Positions 20,578 to 28,490 of a DNA stretch of 64,000 nucleotides are shown piece by piece (within the stretch, counting starts at the first letter, position 1; each line of letters opens with the position of its first letter). The stretch is from NCBI GenBank assembly GCA_049841155.1, contig JASGHI010000003.1, forward strand, positions 930,001 to 994,000. The letters are read 5' to 3'. A program made the position numbers and the translations under genes. A model generated the notes under the pieces. It was not told the DNA's origin. It saw only the letters and a list, made by a program, of their open reading frames with translations, and did no database searches. This DNA is from ZC4RG30 sp049841155 (GTDB lineage: Bacteria; Pseudomonadota; Gammaproteobacteria; Steroidobacterales; Steroidobacteraceae).

Positions 20578-22632
20578 GTGTCCGAGTCCGTCGCCGTTCC
20601 GCTGGTCGTGGCAAGCCAGGCCCGAGATCCCGTCGAAGCCCTCAACAGTCTGCTGCGCCGCAACGGCATTCCCGCCCACTGCACGTGGATTCCGGGCCTG
20701 CAGGATCTGCCGGAAGCCCTGGAGCAGTTGAATCCCGAACTGCTGATCTGCGTGACCCACGACGGCAGCGAGCTTGCCACCGTCGCCGGACTGCGCGAGA
20801 AGGCGGCGCCCGATGTGCCGCTGCTGGTCGTGCGCCCGCAGATCGATGAGGAAATCATCTCCGCGGACCTCGCGCTGGGCGCGCGCGACAGCCTGTCGCT
20901 GGCCTGCCCCGCGCGCATGCAGGCAGTGATCGAGCGTGAACTCAAGGCCTGCCGCATGGAGCGTGCGCTGAACCGCACGTTGCGTTCGGCCCAGGACTAC
21001 CGCAAGCAGCTGGAAACCGTGCTCACGCGCTCCAACGACGCCATCGCCCGGGTGCAGGAAGGCATCCTGGTCGACGCCAACACCTCCTGGCTGGAGCTCA
21101 TCGCGGCACCCGATGCCGACAGCATCGTTGGCCAGCCGATCATGGATTTCTTCGACGAGGCCAACCATGTCGCGCTCAAGGGCGCGCTGGTCGCCTGCCA
21201 GCAAGGCCGCTGGAGCGACCATTCATTGCGCGTGGATCTGCAGACCGGCGACGGCAGCGCGCTGTCCCTGGAACTGGTGCTGTCACTGGGCGAGCATGAC
21301 GGCGAACCCTGCGTGCACCTGATCGTGCCTGCGCAGAAACGCGACGAGCGCCGCATCGGCGATGACCTGGCCGAAGCCGTACGCCGCAATCCACACAGTG
21401 GTCTGCTCTACCGGCGCCCGCTGCTCGAAACCCTCCAGTCACGCACCGCGGCGGCCCCCCAGGGCGGCGCGCGCTATCTGGTCGGCATCCAGCCGGACAG
21501 ATACGAAGAGCTGGAGCGCGAGCTGGGTATGTTGCGCAGCGAGGAGTTCATTGCAGCGCTCGCCGCCGTGCTGCGTGCGCACGCGGCTCCCACTGACGTC
21601 CTCGGCCACTTCAACGGCGCCGGCATGCTGGCGCTGATCGAGCGCGGCACCGCCCGCGATGCCGAGCTGTGGGCCGAGCGCCTGGTGGAAAAGGTGCGCC
21701 AGCACCGCTTCGAGATCGGTGACCGCGGCTTCAACGCCACGATCTCTAGCGGCCTTGCCGTGGTCCCCAGCACCAGCACACGGCTGGAGGATGCCATCGC
21801 CGATGCCATCGAATCCATGCGCCGGGCCGCCAAGCGCGGCGGCAACCAGCTGGCCGCGACCGCACGCGCCGACACCGATGCCCGGGTACAGTCCTACGAC
21901 TCGGTGTGGGTCAAGCACATCAAGGCGGCCCTCGAATCGGGCCGCTTCCGCCTGGTGCAGCAGCCCATCGCCAATCTCGCCGGCGAAGGCATGGCCATGT
22001 CCGACATGCTGGTGCGCATGGTCGATACCCAGGACAAGGAAGTGCTGCCCTCGGAATTCATGCCGGCCGCCGAACGCAACGGCCTGCTGCGGCCCATAGA
22101 CCGCTGGGTGCTGGCCGCGGCGGTGAAGTTCTCGCGCCGCAAGCCCTGCTGCCTGTTCGTACGCCTGTCACGCGAAAGCGCGGCGGACACCACACTGCTT
22201 CCCTGGCTCACCGGACTCTTCAAGGAACTGCAGGCCGATCCGCAGCGCCTGTGCATCGAGATCACTGAGGACATCGCCAGCAAGATCCCGGGCGAGGTCG
22301 GCCGCCTCGCCCTGGGCCTGCGGGCCCTGGGCGTGAAATTCGCGCTCGAACACTTCGGTGTCGGCCTGGAGTCGGCGAACCTGCTGACCTCCCTGCCGCT
22401 GGATTTCGTCAAGATCGACGGCTCGCTGATGCAGGGCCTGACCGAAGACCAGATCCTGCAGGACAAGGTGCGCAGCCTGGTCGAAGCCGCCGCTGAACGG
22501 CATATCGGCACCATCGCCGAGCGCGTGGAAGACGCCAATACCATGGCGGTGCTGTGGCAGATCGGCGTACAGCATCTTCAGGGGTACCTCATTCAGGCGC
22601 CTGAAGAGGTGGTCATTGGGGCTAAAGGCTAG
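20578..22632 (+). CDS. fimX: FimX-like degenerate GGDEF/EAL c-di-GMP receptor
   Basis: A 684-residue protein with FimX architecture: a receiver-like N-terminus (1-125), a PAS-like part (about 145-250), a GGDEF-like domain (270-425) and an EAL-like domain (440-680). The GGDEF site is NGAGM (346-350), so cyclase activity is not expected. The EAL site is Ser-Asp-Met (475-477) and the DDFGTG loop is EHFGVG (591-596), so phosphodiesterase activity is also unlikely. This pattern, and length close to P. aeruginosa FimX (691), points to a c-di-GMP sensor controlling type IV pili. The start is GTG at 20578, after an AGAGG box. The stop is followed by a repeat region, then convergent parC. Confidence 0.85.
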   Translation: MSESVAVPLVVASQARDPVEALNSLLRRNGIPAHCTWIPGLQDLPEALEQLNPELLICVTHDGSELATVAGLREKAAPDVPLLVVRPQIDEEIISADLALGARDSLSLACPARMQAVIERELKACRMERALNRTLRSAQDYRKQLETVLTRSNDAIARVQEGILVDANTSWLELIAAPDADSIVGQPIMDFFDEANHVALKGALVACQQGRWSDHSLRVDLQTGDGSALSLELVLSLGEHDGEPCVHLIVPAQKRDERRIGDDLAEAVRRNPHSGLLYRRPLLETLQSRTAAAPQGGARYLVGIQPDRYEELERELGMLRSEEFIAALAAVLRAHAAPTDVLGHFNGAGMLALIERGTARDAELWAERLVEKVRQHRFEIGDRGFNATISSGLAVVPSTSTRLEDAIADAIESMRRAAKRGGNQLAATARADTDARVQSYDSVWVKHIKAALESGRFRLVQQPIANLAGEGMAMSDMLVRMVDTQDKEVLPSEFMPAAERNGLLRPIDRWVLAAAVKFSRRKPCCLFVRLSRESAADTTLLPWLTGLFKELQADPQRLCIEITEDIASKIPGEVGRLALGLRALGVKFALEHFGVGLESANLLTSLPLDFVKIDGSLMQGLTEDQILQDKVRSLVEAAAERHIGTIAERVEDANTMAVLWQIGVQHLQGYLIQAPEEVVIGAKG

Positions 22633-22655
22633 ATTCCTTGGCGTTGTGCCAGGGG

Positions 22656-22775
22656 GCGGTCGCGCTCAAAAGTTTTTCGCGCGCTCAGACACGCGGCCCT
22701 TATGCGCTGGCGTAAAACCATAGGTGCGCAGAATGGGGCCGCAAACTCGCGCGCGAAAAACTTTTGAGCACGCCC
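22656..22775 (+). repeat. Structured 120-bp element, copy 1
   Basis: This is part of the only gap longer than 300 bp (22633-23013), between convergent fimX and parC. The copy has a perfect 21-bp inverted repeat at 22664-22684 and 22749-22769. Inside that is a 7-bp inner stem (GCGGCCC at 22693-22699 with GGGCCGC at 22736-22742) and a small TGCGC/GCGCA apical stem. The unpaired segment TCAGACA and its partner AAACT form an internal loop. No open frame of interest is present. It could be a bidirectional terminator, a REP/MITE-like element or a structured RNA; no T-tract follows the stem. Confidence 0.75.
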
Positions 22776-22864
22776 GCCCCTTCCCGCAATGCGAATGCAT
22801 CCATAGACTTTCACCTCAAACCATCGGCGTCTGATTCTGGCCTGAGTGTTGCTGAACGTAGCGT

Positions 22865-22985
22865 GGGCGTGCTGTGTGCGGGTTTGCGCGCGCAGTTTGC
22901 GGCCCTCACTGGATGCCGCATGCCCCGCCGCCAGCGCCCAAGGGCCGCATGTTTGAGCACGCGAACCCGCATACAGCGCGACCGC
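22865..22985 (-). repeat. Structured 120-bp element, copy 2 (inverted)
   Basis: This is an inverted second copy of the element at 22656-22775. By hand alignment about two thirds of positions match, concentrated in blocks: the outer GCGGTCGCGCT, TTCGCG, the loop TCAAACA, GCGGCCCTT, GCGCTGGCG, GGGCCGCAAACT and AGCACGCCC. The outer stem (22957-22977 with 22871-22891) has a quite different sequence from copy 1 yet still pairs at 18 of 21 Watson-Crick positions plus one G-T. The 89 bp between the copies (22776-22864) show no clear feature. Confidence 0.75.
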
Positions 22986-23013
22986 GCGGCAATCAGGAGC
23001 CTTCCGACCGGCT

Positions 23014-25282
23014 TCAGGCACCAGGCTCGATGCGATCCACCTTGCGGTAATTGCGCGACAGCAGCGCGCCGCGCTGCGCGCGGGCGCCGAGATATTCCTT
23101 CAGCTCGTTCGCATTGAGGGTCATCGAGCGCTCGCCGCACCACACCACGAGCTTCTGGCCCGGCTGCAGCGCCGTCACGGCGACCAGCATTTCCTCGCGG
23201 GCCTCGGCCTTCTTGGTGGGAATGCCGAACAGCTTGTTGCCCTTGCCCCGCGGCAGTTCCGGCACTTCACTGGCCGGGATCACCAGCAGACGGCCCTCGT
23301 CATTGACCAGCGCGATGAGCGTGTCGGCGGAAGGCACCGGCACCGGCACCGGCGGCAGCACCAGCGCGTTCTCGGTGACCCGCAGCACCGCCTTGCCGGC
23401 CCGCTGCCGCGAATGCAGTTCGCCGAGCTTGACCGTGAAGCCGTAGCCGGCGTCGGTGGCGAGCAGCCACAGCTCCTGCGGATCGCCGATGGCGCAGCCG
23501 CGGAATCTCGCGCCGTCGGGCGGATCCAGCCGCCCCGAAAGCGGCTCGCCCTGGCCGCGCGCCGAAGGCAGCGTGTGCGCCGGCAGGCTGTAGCAGCGGC
23601 CGGTGCTGTCGATGAACACCGCCTGCTGCGTGCTGCGGCCGCGCGCCGCGGCGAGGAAAGCATCTCCGGTCTTGTACGACAGCGAACGCGGGTCGATCTC
23701 GTGGCCCTTGGCCGCGCGCACGAAGCCGCCCGTGGAGAGCACCACGGTCACCGGCTCGTTGGCGACCAGTTCGGTCTCCTCGATGGCCTGCGCCTGCTCG
23801 CGCTCGACGATCGCCGAACGGCGGTCGTCGCCGTAGGTCTTGGCATCGGCCTCGAGCTCGTCGCGCACCAGTTTGGTGAGCCTGGCCTTGCTCTTGAGCA
23901 GGCCCTCGAGCTTTTCCTTCTCTTCGGCCAGCTGCGTCTGCTCTTCGCGGATCTTCATCTCCTCGAGCTTCGCCAGATGGCGCAGCTTGGTCTCGAGGAT
24001 CATCTCGGCCTGCTCCTCGCTGAGCTTGAAGCGCGCCATCAGCTTGGGCTTGGGCTCGTCCTCGCGGCGGATGATGCGGATCACCTCGTCGAGGTTCAGA
24101 TACACGATCAGCAAGCCATCGAGCAGATGCAGCCGGCGCGTGACCTTCGCGAGCCGGTGTTCCAGGCGCCGGCGCACCGTGCCGGTGCGGAAGCTCGAGC
24201 CACTCGGTAAGCAGCTCCTTCAGCCCCGTGACCTTCGGCCGGCCGTCGAGGCCGATGACGTTGAGATTGACGCGGTAGCTGCGCTCCAGGTCCGTGGTCG
24301 CGAACAGGTGCGCCATCAGTTGCTGCGTGTCCACGCGGTTCGAACGCGGCACGATCACGATACGGGTCGGGTTCTCGTGGTCGGACTCGTCGCGGATGTC
24401 ATCGACCATGGGCAGCTTCTTGTCGCGGATCTGCTGCGCGATCTGCTCCTGCACCTTGGAGCCGGAGACCTGGTGCGGCAGCGTGGTCACGACGACATTG
24501 CCGGTGTCCTCGTCGATCTCCCAGGTGGCGCGCGCGCGGTAGCTGCCGGTGCCGGTGTTGTAGAAGTCGTGCAGCTCGCTGCGCGGCGAGACGATCTCGG
24601 CACCCGTGGGCAGATCCGGGCCCTTCACGTACTTCATCAACTGGCGCGTGGTGGCCTCGGGCTCATCCAGCAGATGGATGCAGGCGCCGGCCACCTCGCG
24701 CAGATTGTGCGGCGGAATGTCGGTGGCCATACCCACCGCGATGCCGGAAGCACCATTCAGCAGCAGGTTGGGCAGCCGCGCTGGCAGGATCAGCGGCTCC
24801 TCCAGCGTGCCGTCGAAGTTCGGGCCGAAATCCACCGTGCCGGCGTCGATCTCCGCCAGCAGCACCTCGGAATAACGGGTGAGCTTGGCTTCGGTATAGC
24901 GCATGGCCGCGAAGGACTTGGGATCGTCCGTGGAGCCCCAGTTGCCCTGCCCGTCCACCACCGGATAGCGGTAGGTGAAGGGCTGGGCCATGTGCACCAT
25001 GGCTTCGTAGCAGGCCGAATCCCCGTGCGGATGGAACTTGCCGATCACATCGCCCACGGTGCGCGCGGACTTCTTGTGCTTGCTGACCGCCGACAGCCCC
25101 AGCTCGCTCATCGCATAGATGATGCGCCGCTGCACCGGCTTCAATCCGTCGCCCAGCGCCGGCAGCGCGCGGTCGAGGATCACGTACATCGAGTAGTCGA
25201 GGTAGGCCTTCTCGGTGAAGACGCGCAGCGGCTGCCGCTCCACGCCCTCGAAATTCAGTTCCTGGTCTTTCATCGGTCCCAT
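23014..25282 (-). CDS. parC: DNA topoisomerase IV subunit A ParC, frameshifted as read
   Basis: This is the breakage-reunion subunit of topoisomerase IV, which decatenates chromosomes. The N-terminal frame begins MKDQELNFEGVERQPLRVF (start 25273; a methionine at 25282 is an alternative). It carries the catalytic Tyr region (AMRYTEAKLT) and GKFHPHGDSA, and stays ParC-like to LKELLTEWLE. The expected continuation FRTGTVRRRLEHRL is in the next frame, which runs intact to the stop at 23014. One extra base near 24193 explains the break: CTCGAGCTTCCGC is read where CTCGAGTTCCGC is expected. The gene is normally essential, so a sequence error is likelier than a true null. It begins next to the parE stop. 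Confidence 0.9.
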
Positions 25283-25283
25283 G

Positions 25284-27167
25284 TCATGCGGTCACGTCCG
25301 CGAGATTGCCCTTCTGCTCCAGCCACTCGCGGCGGTCGGCGGCGCGCTTCTTGGCGAGCAGCATGTCCATGAGCCGGTCGGTGTCGTCCTTGGCATCCAC
25401 GGTGAGCTGCACCAGCCGCCGGGTGGCCGGATCCATGGTGGTCTCGCGCAGCTGCAGCGGCGACATCTCGCCCAGCCCCTTGAAGCGGGTGACCACGGGC
25501 TTGGCGCGCCCCTTGAGCTTGGCGATGAAAGCATCGCGCTCGGCATCATCCAGCGCATAGCCGACTTCCTTGCCGGCATCGATGCGGTACAGCGGCGGCA
25601 TGGCCACGAACACATGCCCGCCCAGCACCAACGGCCGGAAGTGCCGCAGGAACAGCGCGCACAGCAGAGTTGCGATGTGCTGGCCGTCGGAATCCGCGTC
25701 CGCGAGGATGCAGATCTTGTGGTAGCGCAGATCGTCGAGCTTCTGGGATCCCGGATCCACGCCGATCGCGATGCTGATGTTGTGCACTTCCTCGGAGGAA
25801 GCCACCTGCCCCGCCTCCAGTTCCCAGGTGTTGAGGATCTTGCCGCGCAGCGGCATCACAGCCTGGGTGTTGCGGTCGCGCGCTTGGCGCGCCGAACCAC
25901 CGGCCGAATCGCCCTCGACCAGGAACAGCTCGGAGCGCTTGGGGTCCTGGCTGGAGCAGTCGGCGAGCTTGCCAGGCAGTGCAGGCCCTGCCACTGCGCG
26001 TTTGCGGGTGACGCGCTGCGCCGCCCGCAGCCGCTCCTGGGCATTCTCGATGGCGAACTGCGCGATGCGCTCGCCGGCATCCGGGTGCTGGTTCAGCCAC
26101 AGTGCCGTGGCATCGCGCGCATAGCCCTCGACCACGGCCGCCGCCTCGCGCGAAGCCAGGCGCTCCTTGGTCTGGCCGGCGAACTGCGGATCGCGCAGCT
26201 TGATCGACAGCACGAAGCTCACGCCGCTCCAGATGTCCTCCGGCGTCAGCTTCACGCCGCGCGGCAGCAGGTTGCGGAATTCGGCGAACTCGCGCACCGC
26301 AGCGGCGATGCCGGCTCGCAGCCCGTTCACGTGCGTGCCGCCACCTACAGTGGGGATCAGGTTCACGTAGCTCTCGGCCACCGCCTGCGGCAGGTTCGGC
26401 GCCCATACCAGCGCCCACTCCACCGCCTCGGCCTCCGAACCCAGCTTGCCGGCCAGCGGCTCTTTCGGCAGGCACTCGGTCTTGCCCACCTGTTCGGCGA
26501 GGTATTCGGCGAGCTGGCCGGTGTAGAACCATTCGTCCTTCTCGCCCGTGGCCTCGTTCTCGAAGCGCACCTTGAGGCCCGGACACAGCACCGCCTTGGC
26601 CTTCAGCGTGTGGCGCAGTTCGCTGACCTGGAAGTGGTCGGTGTCGAAGAATTTCGGATCCGGCCAGAAACGCACCGTGGTGCCGGTGTTCTTCTGCCCG
26701 ACGCTGCCGATCTCCTCGAGCTTGGAGGCGATGTGGCCATTGCGGAAGCCGATGTTGTATTCCTTGCCGCCGCGCCGCACCCAGCATTCCAGCTGCTTCG
26801 ACAGCGCGTTGACCACCGACACACCCACGCCGTGCAGGCCGCCGGAGAACTTGTAATTGGCGTCGGAGAACTTGCCGCCGGCATGCAGCCGAGTGAGGAT
26901 CAGCTCCACGCCGCTGACCTTCTCCTTGGGGTGGATGTCCACCGGCATGCCGCGGCCGTTGTCGGTCACCTGCAGCGAACCATCCTTGAACAGCACGACC
27001 TCGATGAGGTCGCAGTGACCCGCCAGCGCCTCATCGACGCTGTTGTCGATCACTTCATGGGCGAGGTGGTTGGGGCGGCTGGTGTCCGTGTACATACCCG
27101 GGCGGCGACGCACCGGATCGAGGCCGGACAATACCTCGATGTCAGACGCACTGTAGGACGGGGTCAT
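25284..27167 (-). CDS. parE: DNA topoisomerase IV subunit B ParE
   Basis: A 627-residue ATPase subunit of topoisomerase IV. The GHKL ATP site is visible as EVIDNSVDEALAG, VTDNGRGMPV and GGLHGVGVSVVNAL. The transducer region follows, and the TOPRIM domain has ELFLVEGDSAGGSA and ILADADSDGQH. The C-terminus includes RFKGLGEMSPLQL. Length matches E. coli ParE (630). It is upstream of parC, separated by about one base to ten bases depending on the parC start, and divergent from xseB. Confidence 0.96.
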   Translation of the reverse strand: MTPSYSASDIEVLSGLDPVRRRPGMYTDTSRPNHLAHEVIDNSVDEALAGHCDLIEVVLFKDGSLQVTDNGRGMPVDIHPKEKVSGVELILTRLHAGGKFSDANYKFSGGLHGVGVSVVNALSKQLECWVRRGGKEYNIGFRNGHIASKLEEIGSVGQKNTGTTVRFWPDPKFFDTDHFQVSELRHTLKAKAVLCPGLKVRFENEATGEKDEWFYTGQLAEYLAEQVGKTECLPKEPLAGKLGSEAEAVEWALVWAPNLPQAVAESYVNLIPTVGGGTHVNGLRAGIAAAVREFAEFRNLLPRGVKLTPEDIWSGVSFVLSIKLRDPQFAGQTKERLASREAAAVVEGYARDATALWLNQHPDAGERIAQFAIENAQERLRAAQRVTRKRAVAGPALPGKLADCSSQDPKRSELFLVEGDSAGGSARQARDRNTQAVMPLRGKILNTWELEAGQVASSEEVHNISIAIGVDPGSQKLDDLRYHKICILADADSDGQHIATLLCALFLRHFRPLVLGGHVFVAMPPLYRIDAGKEVGYALDDAERDAFIAKLKGRAKPVVTRFKGLGEMSPLQLRETTMDPATRRLVQLTVDAKDDTDRLMDMLLAKKRAADRREWLEQKGNLADVTA

Positions 27168-27223
27168 TCCGGATCGGCGATCGTGGCCTTGGGGTGGGAA
27201 AAAGACAAAGCTTCAGGACCGCC

Positions 27224-27252
27224 TTGGAGTGCGGACGGGCGGACTCTAGACT
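27224..27252 (+). promoter_or_regulatory. Possible sigma-70 promoter for xseB-ispA-dxs
   Basis: In the 122-bp divergent space between parE and xseB, TTGGAG (27224-27229) and TAGACT (27247-27252) are separated by 17 bp. The match is partial (three of six and four of six consensus bases), so this is a weak prediction supported mainly by spacing and by location 38 bp before the xseB start. Confidence 0.3.
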
Positions 27253-27289
27253 TGCCATCTGGCAACGTCAACGCGGCGCAAGGTTTCTC

Positions 27290-27556
27290 ATGTCACGCAA
27301 ACCCCGATCCGACAGCACGGCAGAACCGGATTTCGAGCAATCCCTGCAGCAGCTCGAGGAACTGGTATCGCGCCTGGAGCGCGGCGATCTGCCGCTGGCT
27401 GAGGCGCTGACAGTGTTCGAACGGGGCGTCGCGCTCACGCGCCAGTGCCATGACCGCCTGGCCGAGGCCCGGCAGCGTGTGGAGATCCTGCTGAAGGAAG
27501 GCGGCGCAGCGCGTACGGAAACTTTCGCACCCGGCAATGGCGGCGGCAGTGACTGA
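27290..27556 (+). CDS. xseB: Exodeoxyribonuclease VII small subunit
   Basis: An 88-residue helical protein, the small subunit of ExoVII, which degrades single-stranded DNA with XseA. The family core PDFEQSLQQLEELVSRLERGDLPLAEALTVFERGVAL is intact. ATG at 27290 with an AAGG box upstream was chosen; 32 codons before it are open but not family-like. It overlaps ispA by 20 bp, giving the standard xseB-ispA-dxs operon. The large subunit gene is not in the window. Confidence 0.93.
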   Translation: MSRKPRSDSTAEPDFEQSLQQLEELVSRLERGDLPLAEALTVFERGVALTRQCHDRLAEARQRVEILLKEGGAARTETFAPGNGGGSD

Positions 27557-28454
27557 GGCGGCGCGCGGGCTCGATCAGCGTCTGACGGACTGGCGCGTAC
27601 GCTGCGAGCGCGTGCTGACGCAGTATCTGGCCACCGACGATGCGCCCACGCAGCGCCTGCACGAGGCCATGCGCTACAGCACGCTGGGGGGCGGCAAACG
27701 GCTGCGGCCGGTGCTGGTCTACTGCACCGGAGAGGCCTGCGGCGCGGCGCCCGAAGCGCTGGACGAACCGGCAGCGGCGGTGGAACTGATTCACGTCTAC
27801 AGCCTGGTGCACGACGACCTGCCGGCCATGGACGACGACGACCTGCGGCGCGGCCGACCTACCTGCCACAAGGCCTACGACGAAGGCACGGCAGTGCTGG
27901 TGGGCGATGCGCTGCAGGCGCTGGCCTTCGAGGTGCTGGCCGGCCAGGGCACGGGCGGCGCAAGCCCCGCGCAGCGGCTGCGGCAGATGCAGGTCCTGGC
28001 CTGCAGCATCGGCACCTTCGGCATGGCCGGCGGTCAGGCCATCGATCTTGCTGCGGCGGGCCGCCAGATCCAGGCCGCCGAACTTGAAATCATGCACCGG
28101 CGCAAGACCGGCGCACTGATCAAGGCCAGCGTGCTGCTCGGCGCCATCGGCGCCGGCGTGGACGACGGCCCGCAGTATGCCGCGCTGGAGCGCTACGGCG
28201 CGGAGCTGGGCCTGGCCTTCCAGATCCAGGACGATGTGCTCGATGTGGCAGGAGATGCGCAGTTGCTGGGCAAGCAGACCGGCGCCGATGCGGCCCGCGG
28301 CAAACCCACCTACCCCAGCCTCCATGGGCTCGCAGCCGCTTCGCGGCTGGCCATCGCGCATCGCGACGCCGCCATCGATGCCCTGGCCCCGCTGGGCAGC
28401 CGCGCGCGGCTTCTGACGGAGCTGGCGCACTATGTCGTCAGCCGCAGTCACTGA
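27537..28454 (+). CDS. ispA: Farnesyl/geranyl diphosphate synthase IspA
   Basis: A 305-residue trans-prenyltransferase that condenses IPP with DMAPP and GPP to make farnesyl diphosphate for quinones and undecaprenyl carriers. The first aspartate-rich motif is at residues 93-102 (DDLPAMDDDD) and the second is QDDVLDVAGD. GGGKRLRPVL near residue 51 is the IPP-binding motif. The start overlaps xseB by 20 bp and dxs follows after 36 bp. Confidence 0.96.
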   Translation: MAAAVTEAARGLDQRLTDWRVRCERVLTQYLATDDAPTQRLHEAMRYSTLGGGKRLRPVLVYCTGEACGAAPEALDEPAAAVELIHVYSLVHDDLPAMDDDDLRRGRPTCHKAYDEGTAVLVGDALQALAFEVLAGQGTGGASPAQRLRQMQVLACSIGTFGMAGGQAIDLAAAGRQIQAAELEIMHRRKTGALIKASVLLGAIGAGVDDGPQYAALERYGAELGLAFQIQDDVLDVAGDAQLLGKQTGADAARGKPTYPSLHGLAAASRLAIAHRDAAIDALAPLGSRARLLTELAHYVVSRSH

Positions 28455-28490
28455 CCTCGCCGCTCCCGCCATCCGTGTAGACTGCAACGC

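Noticed and set aside
22656..22985. Integron attC sites
   Set aside because: The pairing with variable stem is reminiscent, but the RYYYAAC and GTTRRRY end boxes are absent and no integrase or cassette is nearby.
22656..22985. Simple rho-independent terminators of fimX and parC
   Set aside because: The elements are much longer than terminators, have conserved internal loops and lack T-tracts, though they may still end transcription.
23333..23350. Three tandem GGCACC units in parC
   Set aside because: They encode an in-frame Pro-Val repeat in a linker; too short to call a phase-variable tract.
24177..24210. Programmed frameshifting in parC
   Set aside because: No slippery heptamer, Shine-Dalgarno-like stimulator or stop codon near the shift was seen; a sequence error or mutation is simpler.
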